Shown here in pieces: positions 42,353 through 51,605 of a DNA stretch of 64,000 nucleotides (position 1 is its first letter; each line of letters starts with the position of its first letter). Position numbers and translations under genes: made by a program. The notes under the pieces are model-generated. The model ran no database searches and had not been told where the DNA came from. It was given only the letters and a program-made list of their open reading frames with translations. This stretch comes from Neotabrizicola shimadae (GTDB lineage Bacteria; Pseudomonadota; Alphaproteobacteria; Rhodobacterales; Rhodobacteraceae), in contig NZ_CP069370.1 in NCBI RefSeq assembly GCF_019623905.1, forward strand, positions 558,001 to 622,000, read 5' to 3'.

Positions 42353-43348
42353 ATGCACTGGGCGCTGGTAGGGGCAAGCACGATTGCGGCGGAGCATATG
42401 ATCCGCGCCCTGCGGCGGCATGGCGAGGTGGATTGGGTCGTCAGCGGCGATGCGGTGCGCGGGCGGGACTATGCCGCACGGCATGGCATCGCGCAGGCGA
42501 CCACCGATCTGGCCGAGGTGCTGGCCGATCCGGGCGTGGAAGCGGTCTATATCTCGACCACCAACGAAAAGCACCGCGATCAGGCGCTGGCGACGATTGC
42601 TGCGGGCAAACATGTGATCTGTGAAAAGCCGCTGGCGATGAGCGTGGCCGATGCGGTTGGCATGGTGGCCGCTGCCAAGGCGCCGGGGTTGGTCTTTGCC
42701 ACCAATCATCACCTGCGCTGTTCGGGCAGTCACCGCACGGTTCGCCGGCTGGTGGCCGAGGGGCGCATCGGGCGGGTGCTGTCGTTGCGGGTGCACCACG
42801 CGGTGTTCCTGCCGCCGCATCTGCAGGGCTGGCGCATCGACAATCCGGGCGTGGGCGGCGGGGTGATCCCCGACATCACGGTGCATGACGCGGATTGCGT
42901 GCGGTTCCTGACCGGCGAGGATCCGGTTTCGGTGGTGGCGCAGGCGGGCGTGTCCGGCATGGGGCAGGGCGTCGAGGATTCGGTCATGTCGGTCTGGACC
43001 CTGCCTTCGGGCGCGATGGTCTCCAGCCACGAGAGCTTTACCCACCGGTTCGCGGGCACGGGTCTGGAGGTGCATGGCACCGAAGGCTCGATCTTCGCGC
43101 GGGGGGTGATGACGCAGGCGCCCGTAGGCGAAATCGCGCTGGTCACGGCAAAGGGCACGGAGGCGGTGCCGTTTCCGGGCGACGATCTTTACGCGGTCGC
43201 AGTGGATGAGTTCGTGGCCGCCGTCGAGGGCCGGGGCCGCCCGGCGGCGGATGGCGTGGACGGGGTGAAGTCGCTGGCGGTGGCACTGGCGGTGCGCGAG
43301 GCGGCGGCTTCTGGCCGGCGCTGCGACGTGGATTACGGGGGACTCTGA
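42353..43348 (+). CDS. Gfo/Idh/MocA family oxidoreductase
   Basis: 331 aa. NAD(P)-dependent dehydrogenase of sugars, inositols or related compounds. Rossmann start MHWALVGASTIAAEHMIRAL, the YISTTNEKHRDQAL strand, and the family lysine-proline motif CEKPLA. ATG at 42353 gives the usual N-terminus right at the dinucleotide-binding strand; the operator pair ends 11 nt upstream, so repression would block initiation. Its stop overlaps the CoA-transferase start (TGATG). Substrate not predictable. Confidence 0.87.
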   Translation: MHWALVGASTIAAEHMIRALRRHGEVDWVVSGDAVRGRDYAARHGIAQATTDLAEVLADPGVEAVYISTTNEKHRDQALATIAAGKHVICEKPLAMSVADAVGMVAAAKAPGLVFATNHHLRCSGSHRTVRRLVAEGRIGRVLSLRVHHAVFLPPHLQGWRIDNPGVGGGVIPDITVHDADCVRFLTGEDPVSVVAQAGVSGMGQGVEDSVMSVWTLPSGAMVSSHESFTHRFAGTGLEVHGTEGSIFARGVMTQAPVGEIALVTAKGTEAVPFPGDDLYAVAVDEFVAAVEGRGRPAADGVDGVKSLAVALAVREAAASGRRCDVDYGGL

Positions 43349-44925
43349 TGGGCAAGCTGGTCTCTGCCGCCGAGGCGGCGGCGCGGATCGCGGACGGGGC
43401 GGTGGTAACGGTCTCGTCGTCCTCGGCGCTTGGCTGCCCGGACCTTGTGCTGAAGGCCATCGGCGCGCGCTTTGATGCGGAAGGGCATCCGAAGGCCATC
43501 ACCACGCTGCATCCCATTGCCGCGGGCGACATGTATGGCGTGAAAGGCATCGACCATATCGCCAAGGACGGGCTTCTGGCCTGCGTGATCGGCGGGTCCT
43601 ACCCCTCTGGCTCGTCGAACCTGCCGATGCCGGAGATCTGGAAGATGGTCGTGGAGGACCGGATCCCGGCCTATAACGTGCCCTCGGGCATCCTGTTCGA
43701 CATGCACCGCGACGTGGCGGCGCGGCGGCCTGGCGTGCTGACCAAGGTGGGGCTGGAAACCTTTGTGGACCCGGTCCGCGAAGGCTGCGCGATGAACGCC
43801 AGGGCGGCGGCGCGGCCCATCGTGCGCCGGGTGGAGTTCGGCGGCGAAACCTGGCTGCATTTTCCCAACATCGTGCCGAATGTCTGCATCCTGCGGGCGA
43901 CCACGGCGGATGAGCGCGGCAACCTGACCTATGAGCACGAGGGCGCCTATCTGGGCGGGCTGGAGCAGGCGATTGCCGTGCGCAACCACGGCGGGCTGGT
44001 GATTGCGCAGGTGAAGCGGATGACAGCGGCGGGGTCGCTGCGCCCGCATGACGTGCGGGTGCCGGGGCATCTGGTGGACCTGGTGGTGCTGGACCCCGAC
44101 CAGCGCCAGACGACAGAGACGCCGCATGACCCGGCGATTTCGGGCGAGATCATGCGGCCTTGGGTGAGTTTCCACCTGGCCGAGCATGGGGTGGAGAAGG
44201 TCATCGCCCGGCGCGCGGCGATGGAGTTGCGCCCCGGCATGACGGCGAACCTGGGCTTCGGCATTTCGGCCATGGTGCCGCGCGTTCTGCTGGAGGAGGG
44301 CGAGGCGCAGGCGGTGACCTGGGCCATCGAGCAGGGCGCGGTGGGGGGGATGCCCTTGACCGGCTTTGCCTTTGGCTGTGCGAGCAATGCCGACGCCTTC
44401 GTGCCCTCGCCCCAGCAGTTCGTCTATTTCCAGGGCGGCGGGTTCGACATGTCGTTCCTGTCGTTCCTGGAAGTGGACGCGGAGGGGAACGTCAATGTCT
44501 CGAAGCTGGGCAAGAAGCCCTACCTGACCGCTGGTTGCGGCGGGTTCGTGGATATCACGGCCCATGCGCGGAAAATCGTGTTTTCGGGCTGGTTCGAGGC
44601 CGGGGCCGAGGTGGCGATTGCTGCGGATGGCCTTCGGGTGGTGAAGCCCGGCAAGTTTTCCAAGTTCGTGCCGATGGTCGAGCATGTGACTTTCAGCGGC
44701 GCGCGGGCGCGGGCAACGGGGCAGGAGGTGCTATATGTCACCGAACGCTGCGTGATCCGGCTGACCGATGCCGGGCTGGTGGCGGTGGAGGTGATGCCGG
44801 GCATCGACCCCGCGCGCGACATCGTGGCGGCCAGCGGCGGGCGCGTTGCGGTGGCGGTGGACGCGAGGGCGATGCCACTGTCCTTGCTGCGCGAAGGGCC
44901 GATGGGGGGATTGGGATGGGTGTGA
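43348..44925 (+). CDS. Family I acyl-CoA:carboxylate CoA-transferase (fused alpha-beta)
   Basis: 525 aa. Both halves of a family I CoA-transferase in one chain, as in YdiF and propionate CoA-transferase. The N-terminal half begins VSAAEAAARIADGAVVTVSS; the C-terminal half holds the catalytic glutamate E328 in AIEQGAVGGMP, after NLGFGISAMVPRVL. It would exchange CoA between an acyl-CoA and a carboxylate, activating an acid for the crotonase encoded next. The partner acids cannot be deduced. Starts on the stop of the upstream oxidoreductase and overlaps the next gene by 10 nt. Confidence 0.85.
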   Translation: MGKLVSAAEAAARIADGAVVTVSSSSALGCPDLVLKAIGARFDAEGHPKAITTLHPIAAGDMYGVKGIDHIAKDGLLACVIGGSYPSGSSNLPMPEIWKMVVEDRIPAYNVPSGILFDMHRDVAARRPGVLTKVGLETFVDPVREGCAMNARAAARPIVRRVEFGGETWLHFPNIVPNVCILRATTADERGNLTYEHEGAYLGGLEQAIAVRNHGGLVIAQVKRMTAAGSLRPHDVRVPGHLVDLVVLDPDQRQTTETPHDPAISGEIMRPWVSFHLAEHGVEKVIARRAAMELRPGMTANLGFGISAMVPRVLLEEGEAQAVTWAIEQGAVGGMPLTGFAFGCASNADAFVPSPQQFVYFQGGGFDMSFLSFLEVDAEGNVNVSKLGKKPYLTAGCGGFVDITAHARKIVFSGWFEAGAEVAIAADGLRVVKPGKFSKFVPMVEHVTFSGARARATGQEVLYVTERCVIRLTDAGLVAVEVMPGIDPARDIVAASGGRVAVAVDARAMPLSLLREGPMGGLGWV

Positions 44926-45683
44926 TCCACCTGATCCGCCATGGGCGGCTGGCCGAGCTGCGGCTGGACAATCCGGCAAAGCTGAATTGCCTGACGCCGG
45001 CGATGCTGTCCGATCTGGCGCGGCATTGCGACGAGATCGACGGCGATGCCGGGTGCCTGGGCGTGGTGGTGACGGCCGAGGGCGAGCGGGCCTTCTGCAC
45101 CGGGGCGGACATCACCGCCTGGGCGGACCTGTCGCCTGCCGATTTTGCCCGCCAATGGGTGCGCGGCGGCCATCGCATCTTTGACCGGCTGGCACGCCTG
45201 TCGAAGCCTACTGTTGCCGCCCTGACCGGGCCCGCCTTCGGCGGCGGGCTGGAGCTGGCGGCGGCCTGTGACATCCGGGTGATGGTGCCCGCGGCCAGTC
45301 TCGCCCTCCCCGAGGCGGGCGTGGGCATCGTCCCCGGATGGTCCGGCACGCAGCGGCTGATGCGGCTGTTGCCGGAGCCGGTGGTGAAGGAGATGGCGCT
45401 GTTTGGCCGGCGGCTTTCGGCCGAGCGGGCGTTGGCGCTTGGATTCGTGGCCGAGGTGGCGGGGGATGCGCGGGGCGCGGCCTTTGCCATCGCCGGGCGG
45501 CTGGAGGCTATGTCGCCGCGGGCGGTGGAAGTGGCGAAATACATGATCCACGCGGCGGCGGGCGAGGATGGCGCGGCCATGGTCGAGGCCCTGGGGTCCG
45601 GCATGATTGGCGCCAGTGCCGACAAGGCCGAAGGCGTGGCGGCGTTCCGGGCGAAGCGGAAGCCGGAATTTCCGGGGGAATGA
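44916..45683 (+). CDS. Enoyl-CoA hydratase/isomerase family protein
   Basis: 255 aa crotonase. The oxyanion-hole segments AFCTGADITAW and GPAFGGGLELAAACD are present, and both catalytic glutamate positions of hydratases are kept (in GGGLELA and in LPEAGVGIVPGWSGTQRL). Probably hydrates or isomerises the CoA ester produced by the upstream transferase. The ATG at 44916 lies within the transferase's last codons with a GGGGG site ahead; ends 1 nt before the next gene start. Confidence 0.87.
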   Translation: MGVIHLIRHGRLAELRLDNPAKLNCLTPAMLSDLARHCDEIDGDAGCLGVVVTAEGERAFCTGADITAWADLSPADFARQWVRGGHRIFDRLARLSKPTVAALTGPAFGGGLELAAACDIRVMVPAASLALPEAGVGIVPGWSGTQRLMRLLPEPVVKEMALFGRRLSAERALALGFVAEVAGDARGAAFAIAGRLEAMSPRAVEVAKYMIHAAAGEDGAAMVEALGSGMIGASADKAEGVAAFRAKRKPEFPGE

Positions 45684-45684
45684 G

Positions 45685-47211
45685 ATGAACGATCTGACGC
45701 TGATTGCGGCTGCAAGTGCCACCCTGCCGGATGCGGTGTTCCTGGGGCGCCACCTGATTGGCGGGGAATGGCTGGGCAGTGCCGATGGCGCCGTGTTCGA
45801 GCGCGTCTCGCCCTCGCATGGGGTGGTGGTGAGCCGGTCGGCCCTGGGCGGGGTGGCGGAGACCGAGGCGGCGATTGCGGCGGCGCGGTCGGCGTTTGAC
45901 GGCGGTGGCTGGAGCCGGGCTTCGGGCAAGGCGCGGGCGGCGGTGCTGTTGCGGGTGGCCGAGCTGATCGAGGCGGATGTGGAGCGGATTGCCCGCATCG
46001 AGACGCTGGAGAGCGGCAAGCCGATTGCGCAGGCGCGGGGCGAGGTGGCGGGGGCGGCGGACCTGTGGCGCTTTGCGGCCTCGCTGGCGCGGACGCATCA
46101 CGGGGACAGCCACAACTCGCTGGGGCCCGACATGCTGGGGATCGTGCTGAAGGAGCCCATTGGCGTGGTGTCGATCATCACGCCGTGGAACTTTCCGTTC
46201 TGGATCCTGAGCCAGAAGCTGCCTTTCGCGCTGGCGGCTGGCTGCACCTGCGTGGTGAAACCGTCGGAGATGACGCCTTCCACCACGGTGATGATGGGGG
46301 AATTGCTGGTCAAGGCCGGGCTGCCGGCCGGGGTGGTGAACATCGTGCTGGGGCACGGCCAGCCGGTGGGGGCGCTGATGGCCTCGCATCCGGATGTGGA
46401 CATGGTGACCTTCACCGGGTCCACGGCGGTGGGGCGGGCGATTGCGGCGGCGGCCTCTGGCACGCTGAAGAAGGTGGCGCTGGAGCTGGGGGGCAAGAAC
46501 CCGCAGGTGATCTTTGCCGATGCGGACCTGGACCAGGCGGCGGATGCGGTGACGTTCGGGGTCTATTTCAACGCGGGCGAGTGCTGCAATTCGGGCAGCC
46601 GGATCATCGTGCATGAAGATGTGGCGGCCGATCTGGTGGCCCGCGTGGTGGCGCTGTCGCGGAAGGTGGCCTTCGGCGACCCGCTGAACCCGGAAACCCA
46701 GGTGGGCGCGATCATCAGCGCGGCGCATCAGGGCAAGATCGACGGCTATGTGCAGGACGCGGTGGAGGCGGGGGCGGAGGTGGCGCTTGGCGGCGGTGCC
46801 TTGCAGATCGAGGGGCTGCCGGGGCAGTTCTACCAGCCGACCGTGGTGACGGGTGTGACCGCCGACATGGCGATTGCGCGGGAAGAGGTGTTCGGGCCGG
46901 TGCTGTCGGTCCTGACCTTCCGCACGATGGAGGAGGCGCTGGCCCTGGCCAATGACGCCACTTACGGGCTGTCGGCGGGGGTGTGGAGCGAGAATGTCCA
47001 TACCTGCCTGGAGTTCGCGCGCCGCGCTCAGGCGGGGACGGTCTGGACCAACACCTGGATGGACGGATTCCCCGAGATGACCTTTGGCGGGATGAAGCAG
47101 TCCGGCCTGGGCCGCGAGATCGGGCGCTATGGCTTTGAGGAATTCCTGGAAGTGAAGACCGTGGCGATGCGCGTCGGGCGCGACACGCGGGCGAAATGGG
47201 TCAGGGGCTAG
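45685..47211 (+). CDS. NAD(P)-dependent aldehyde dehydrogenase
   Basis: 508 aa ALDH superfamily member, closest in feel to betaine-aldehyde or gamma-aminobutyraldehyde dehydrogenases. Landmarks: IITPWNFPFWILSQKLPFAL, FTGSTAVGR, the general-base glutamate in LELGGKNPQ (about 267), the nucleophile C301 in NAGECCNSG, and EVFGPVLSV. Last gene of the Gfo/CoA-transferase/crotonase unit, overlapping the 3' end of the convergent LacI gene by 11 nt. Aldehyde substrate unknown. Confidence 0.89.
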   Translation: MNDLTLIAAASATLPDAVFLGRHLIGGEWLGSADGAVFERVSPSHGVVVSRSALGGVAETEAAIAAARSAFDGGGWSRASGKARAAVLLRVAELIEADVERIARIETLESGKPIAQARGEVAGAADLWRFAASLARTHHGDSHNSLGPDMLGIVLKEPIGVVSIITPWNFPFWILSQKLPFALAAGCTCVVKPSEMTPSTTVMMGELLVKAGLPAGVVNIVLGHGQPVGALMASHPDVDMVTFTGSTAVGRAIAAAASGTLKKVALELGGKNPQVIFADADLDQAADAVTFGVYFNAGECCNSGSRIIVHEDVAADLVARVVALSRKVAFGDPLNPETQVGAIISAAHQGKIDGYVQDAVEAGAEVALGGGALQIEGLPGQFYQPTVVTGVTADMAIAREEVFGPVLSVLTFRTMEEALALANDATYGLSAGVWSENVHTCLEFARRAQAGTVWTNTWMDGFPEMTFGGMKQSGLGREIGRYGFEEFLEVKTVAMRVGRDTRAKWVRG

Positions 47212-48250
47212 GATGGAGCGGGAACTCGATCCGCGGCGCGTGGAGGACCTGAAGCCGCTCGGCCGGCTCGCCGGCCATGCTGCGGAGCAGGGTCTCGCCC
47301 ATGGCGCGGCCCGCGGCCCAGAGATCTTCGAACACCGTGTCGACCTGCGGGCGCAGGAGATCGAAGATCGCCGAGGCGCGCTTGGCGACGACGTCCAACT
47401 CGCGCCCCGGAGCAAGGCCGCTGTCGGCCAAGGCGGCGAGCGCAGCGATGGCCGCGACTTCGCCCACGCAGATCAAGCCGTCAGGTCGGTCGGGCTGCGT
47501 GAGGCGCTGGCGCAGCCAGGCCGCGCTTTCCACGGGCGGCGTGTCCAGTGTGATATGATCTGGCACCTCCCACGCAAGGCCGCGTTCGCGACAGGCGGCG
47601 ATCAGGCCGTAGCGCAGGTGTTGCGCAAAGGTGTAGCGGGCGTCGGGCAGGATCATGATGAGCCGCGAACGGCCCCTTTCGGCCAGCCGGGCCACGGCTG
47701 CCCGGGCAAAGGCCTCGTTGTCGTAATCGACAAAGGGATGCGGCACGGAAAACTCGGTGCGACCGTGGCTGACGAAGGGAAAGCCCTGTTCGCTGAGATA
47801 GCGCACGCGCGGATCGAAGGGTTCGGTGCGGTTGAGCACGATCCCGTCGCCGAGGCGGTTTTCGACGATCTGGCGCACCGCGTTCATGCGGTCGGTGGCC
47901 ATCACGTCGGGGAACAGCGTGACGGAATAGCCGGTACCCGCCAACGCTTCGGCCAGACCGCCCAGAAGATCGTGGGTGAAGCCGAGGAATTCGTGGTCGA
48001 GGTGCAAGAGAAGCTGGACGACCTTGGTGCGACCGGTGCGCAGGCGCTGCGCCGCGCGGTCGGGGACATAGCCTTGCTGGCGCGCGGCTTCGGCCACCAG
48101 GGCGCGGGTCTGGGCGGCGATCCGCTGATCGTTCGACAGCGCCCGCGAAACGGTGGTTATGGCCAGTCCAGTGGCCTGCGCCAGCGTGCGCAGCGTGGCG
48201 CGCGCACGGGGCGCTTGGGCGACGGTCTGGCTGGCCTGCGGGTCTGGCAA
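47201..48250 (-). CDS. LacI-family transcriptional regulator
   Basis: 349 aa. N-terminal LacI helix-turn-helix TLRTLAQATGLAITTVSRAL followed by the hinge region and a periplasmic-binding-like effector domain (VVQLLLHLDHEFLGFTHDLLGGL onward). A TTG start at 48250 is preferred: GGAG lies 7 nt upstream and the DNA-binding domain follows about 18 residues later; a longer open frame to 48361 runs through the divergent promoter region. Divergent from the sugar ABC operon and convergent with the ALDH operon, so it may control either or both, including the tandem operators at 42302-42341. Confidence 0.85.
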   Translation of the reverse strand: MPDPQASQTVAQAPRARATLRTLAQATGLAITTVSRALSNDQRIAAQTRALVAEAARQQGYVPDRAAQRLRTGRTKVVQLLLHLDHEFLGFTHDLLGGLAEALAGTGYSVTLFPDVMATDRMNAVRQIVENRLGDGIVLNRTEPFDPRVRYLSEQGFPFVSHGRTEFSVPHPFVDYDNEAFARAAVARLAERGRSRLIMILPDARYTFAQHLRYGLIAACRERGLAWEVPDHITLDTPPVESAAWLRQRLTQPDRPDGLICVGEVAAIAALAALADSGLAPGRELDVVAKRASAIFDLLRPQVDTVFEDLWAAGRAMGETLLRSMAGEPAERLQVLHAPRIEFPLHPSP

Positions 48251-48466
48251 GGCGGGCTCCGGGAGCGGATCTGCGCAAAATGTACAACGATACAACACTG
48301 TTTGCCCCCTGCAGGGCAGTGCCGCAATCTGCAGGGTGGACTGGAAGGCCACGGATTTCAACGCAGAATGCTACGGGTCCGTGCAAATTTCCGATTGACC
48401 TCTGCGGCTGTTGCAACGATTTAAATTCTGTGTCCCGTGTGGGGACCTGATCTTGGGAGGATCACC

Positions 48467-49717
48467 ATGACGATGATGAAACGCGGCCTTGCCGCGGTTG
48501 CTGCGCTGATGCTGACCACCGGTCTGGTGCGCGCTGAAGATGTGGAAGTGCTTCACTGGTGGACGAGCGGCGGTGAGGCGGCGGCGCTGAACGTGCTGAA
48601 GGAGAACCTGGCGGCACAGGGCATCGGCTGGGTCGACATGCCGGTGGCCGGCGGCGGCGGCGAAGCCGCGATGACGGCGCTGGCGGCCCGGGTGACGGCT
48701 GGCAACCCGCCGACCGCCGTGCAGATGCTGGGCTTCGACATCACCGACTGGGCCGGGCAGGGCGCGCTTGGCAATCTGGACGCCGTGGCGGGACCCGGTG
48801 GCTGGGACGCGGTGGTGCCGGCGGCGCTGCAGGGTTTTTCCAAGTATGACGGCCACTGGATCGCGGCGCCGGTCAACGTCCACTCGACGAACTGGGTGTG
48901 GATCAACAAGGCGGCGCTGGACGCCGCGGGCGGCAAGGCCCCGGAAAGCTGGGACGAGCTGATCGTCGTGCTGGATGCGATGAAGGCCAATGGCATCACG
49001 CCGCTGGCGCATGGCGGCCAGCCCTGGCAGGACGCGACCATCTTCGACGGGATCGTGCTGTCGGAAGGCACCGATTTCTACAAGGCTGCCTTTATCGACC
49101 TGAACCCCGAGGCGCTTGGCGGCCCGCAGATGGCGGATGCCTTCAACAAGCTGATGAAGCTGCGCACCTATGTGGACGACAACTTCTCGGGCCGCGACTG
49201 GAACCTGGCTTCGGCCATGGTGATCAATGGCGAAGGCGGGATGCAGATGATGGGCGACTGGGCCAAGGGCGAGTTCCTGAAGGCCGGCAAGGTGCCCGGT
49301 GTGGACTTCGTCTGCATCCGCTTCCCCGGCACCCAGGGGGCGGTGACGTTCAACAGCGACCAGTTCGCCATGTTCAACGTGGCCAGCGACGGCGCCAAGG
49401 CCGCGCAGGGTGCGATGGCGGTGGCAATCATGGACCCGGCCTTCCAGTCGGCGTTCAACGTGGTGAAGGGCTCGGTGCCGGCACGCACCGACGTGCCGAA
49501 CGACGCCTTCGACGATTGCGGCAAGAAGGGCATGGCGGACCTGGCCGAAGCCAATGCCGCGGGCACGCTGTTCGGCTCGATGGCGCATGGCCATGCCGCA
49601 CCGGCCGCGGTGAAGAACGCGGTCTATGACGTGGTGACCGGCGCGATGAACGGCAATTATCCGGATGGCGCCGCCGCTGCGGCCGCGCTGGCCGAAGCGG
49701 TTGCTGCCGCGCAGTAA
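48467..49717 (+). CDS. Carbohydrate ABC transporter substrate-binding protein
   Basis: 416 aa periplasmic sugar-binding protein of the glucose/mannose-like branch of family 1. Signal peptide [19 protein letters not shown] cleaved near VRA-ED. The mature start [21 protein letters not shown] is typical of this branch, as are [11 protein letters not shown] and [18 protein letters not shown] lies 6 nt upstream of the ATG. First gene of the importer operon; sugar not predictable. Confidence 0.92.
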   Translation: MTMMKRGLAAVAALMLTTGLVRAEDVEVLHWWTSGGEAAALNVLKENLAAQGIGWVDMPVAGGGGEAAMTALAARVTAGNPPTAVQMLGFDITDWAGQGALGNLDAVAGPGGWDAVVPAALQGFSKYDGHWIAAPVNVHSTNWVWINKAALDAAGGKAPESWDELIVVLDAMKANGITPLAHGGQPWQDATIFDGIVLSEGTDFYKAAFIDLNPEALGGPQMADAFNKLMKLRTYVDDNFSGRDWNLASAMVINGEGGMQMMGDWAKGEFLKAGKVPGVDFVCIRFPGTQGAVTFNSDQFAMFNVASDGAKAAQGAMAVAIMDPAFQSAFNVVKGSVPARTDVPNDAFDDCGKKGMADLAEANAAGTLFGSMAHGHAAPAAVKNAVYDVVTGAMNGNYPDGAAAAAALAEAVAAAQ

Positions 49718-49817
49718 CGACACGGCGGCCGGGGCGGTTTCACGCCCCGGCCCACCTGGCCGGGACGGACCGGCATCTTCGGACATGAGGCGCCCCTGGG
49801 GCGCGAGGGGGGGGGGC

Positions 49818-50726
49818 ATGACCGCGACCACGGGTCATCACGCGGAGACGGATTTCCGCACGCGGCTGCAGGACTGGCTGCCGAAGATCGTTCTTTCGCC
49901 CTCGGTCGCGGCGGTGCTGGTCTTCGTTTATGGCTTCATCATCTATACGGTCTACCTGAGCTTCACGAATTCCAAGATGCTGCCCAGCTATGACTGGGTG
50001 GGGTTCGAGAACTATGTGAAGCTGTGGAACCTGCCGGTCTGGTACACGGCGCTGGCGAACCTTGCGATCTTTGCTTCGCTTTACATCGTGATCTGCACCG
50101 TGATCGGGCTGATGCTGGCGATCTTCCTGGACCAGAAGATCCGGGGCGAGGGCGTGCTGCGGCCGATCTACCTGTATCCGATGGCGCTGTCGTTCATCGT
50201 GACGGGCACGGCCTGGAAGTGGTTCCTGGACCCCGGCATCGGGCTGGAAAACACCATGCACCTCTGGGGGTGGGAGAGCTTTTCCTTCACCTGGATCAAG
50301 GACAAGGACATGGCGATCTACACCATCGTCATCGCCGCGGTCTGGCAGACGAGCGGCTTTGTGATGGCGATGTTCCTGGCGGGCCTTCGCGGCATCGACA
50401 ACGAGATCCTGAAGGCGGCGCAGATCGACGGCGCGTCGAACTGGAACCTGTATCGCCGCATCGTCATCCCGCTGTTGCGCCCGGCCTTCCTGTCGGCTTT
50501 CGTGATCCTGAGCCACCTGGCCATCAAGTCCTATGACCTGGTGATCGCCTTGACGGGTGGAGGGCCGGGGACGGCGACGCAGTTGCCCGCGACCTTCATG
50601 TATTCCTACACCTTCACGCGGAAGAGCATGGGGATCGGCGCGGCCTCGGCGGTGATCATGCTGATGACGATTGCCGCGATCATGATCCCCTATCTTTACG
50701 CCGAGCTGAAGGAGAAGCGGGAATGA
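49818..50726 (+). CDS. Carbohydrate ABC transporter permease (MalF-type)
   Basis: 302 aa, six membrane helices. EAA loop region DNEILKAAQIDGASNWNLYRRIVIP is complete. The ATG at 49818 follows a G-rich ribosome site; the longer open frame upstream is non-coding. About 100 nt from the binding protein, and overlaps the next permease by 4 nt (ATGA). Confidence 0.92.
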   Translation: MTATTGHHAETDFRTRLQDWLPKIVLSPSVAAVLVFVYGFIIYTVYLSFTNSKMLPSYDWVGFENYVKLWNLPVWYTALANLAIFASLYIVICTVIGLMLAIFLDQKIRGEGVLRPIYLYPMALSFIVTGTAWKWFLDPGIGLENTMHLWGWESFSFTWIKDKDMAIYTIVIAAVWQTSGFVMAMFLAGLRGIDNEILKAAQIDGASNWNLYRRIVIPLLRPAFLSAFVILSHLAIKSYDLVIALTGGGPGTATQLPATFMYSYTFTRKSMGIGAASAVIMLMTIAAIMIPYLYAELKEKRE

Positions 50727-51601
50727 GCGCCGTGACGCAGGACAGCGCGGTCCGCACCGGCCGCGTGACCCGGGTCTTCATCTATGTGGTGCTCTTGGTC
50801 TTTGCGCTGTTCTACCTGCTGCCCTTCTTCGTGATGCTGGTGAACTCGGTGAAGCCGCTGTCCGAAATCACCGGCGGCAACATGATGGCGCTGCCCAAGG
50901 TCTGGACCATCGAGCCCTGGCTTTCGGCCTGGTCCACCGCGCAGGTGGGGGTGGAGCCCACGGGGCTGCGGCCGTATTTCCTGAACTCGGTCATGATGGT
51001 GGTGCCGGCGGTGGCGATTTCCACCGTGGTCGGCGCGCTGAACGGCTATGTGCTGACCAAGTGGCGGTTCCGGGGGGATTCCGTCCTGTTCGCGCTGATG
51101 CTGTTCGCCTGCTTCATCCCGTTCCAGATCGTGCTGATCCCGATGGCGCGGGTGCTGGGGATCCTCGGCCTCGCCGGCACGGTGCAGGGGCTGATCCTGG
51201 TGCACGTGGTCTATGGCATCGGCTTCACCACGCTGTATTTCCGCAATTACTATGCGTCCTTCCCGACCGAGCTGGTCAGGGCGGCGATGATGGACGGGGC
51301 GGGGTTCTTCCGAATCTTCTGGCGGATCCTTTTGCCGGTTTCGGGGCCGATCATCGTGGTCTCGGTGATCTGGCAGTTCACGAATATCTGGAACGACTTC
51401 CTGTTCGGTGTGTCCTTCGGCGGCACCAGCCAGCCGATGACGGCGGCGCTGAACAACCTGGTCAACTCTTCGACGGGCGTGAAGGAATACAACGTCCATT
51501 TCGCCGGCGCGATCCTGGCCGCGCTTCCCACGCTTGTCGTCTATATCGTCGCGGGCCGCTACTTCGTGCGCGGCCTGATGGCGGGCTCTGTCAAAGGCTG
51601 A
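50723..51601 (+). CDS. Carbohydrate ABC transporter permease (MalG-type)
   Basis: 292 aa, six membrane helices; second channel subunit. The EAA loop ELVRAAMMDGAGFFRIFWRILLP and the MalG-like start of the membrane domain (YLLPFFVMLVNSVKPLSEI) are clear. Coupled to the first permease by an ATGA overlap and 4 nt from the ATPase gene. Confidence 0.92.
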   Translation: MSAVTQDSAVRTGRVTRVFIYVVLLVFALFYLLPFFVMLVNSVKPLSEITGGNMMALPKVWTIEPWLSAWSTAQVGVEPTGLRPYFLNSVMMVVPAVAISTVVGALNGYVLTKWRFRGDSVLFALMLFACFIPFQIVLIPMARVLGILGLAGTVQGLILVHVVYGIGFTTLYFRNYYASFPTELVRAAMMDGAGFFRIFWRILLPVSGPIIVVSVIWQFTNIWNDFLFGVSFGGTSQPMTAALNNLVNSSTGVKEYNVHFAGAILAALPTLVVYIVAGRYFVRGLMAGSVKG

Positions 51602-51605
51602 TCCC

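Noticed and set aside
48281-48426. CAACGAT occurs twice between the LacI gene and the sugar-binding protein gene and looked like paired operators.
   Set aside because: Neither site is palindromic around its CG centre; the match is a direct 7-mer repeat that could be chance.
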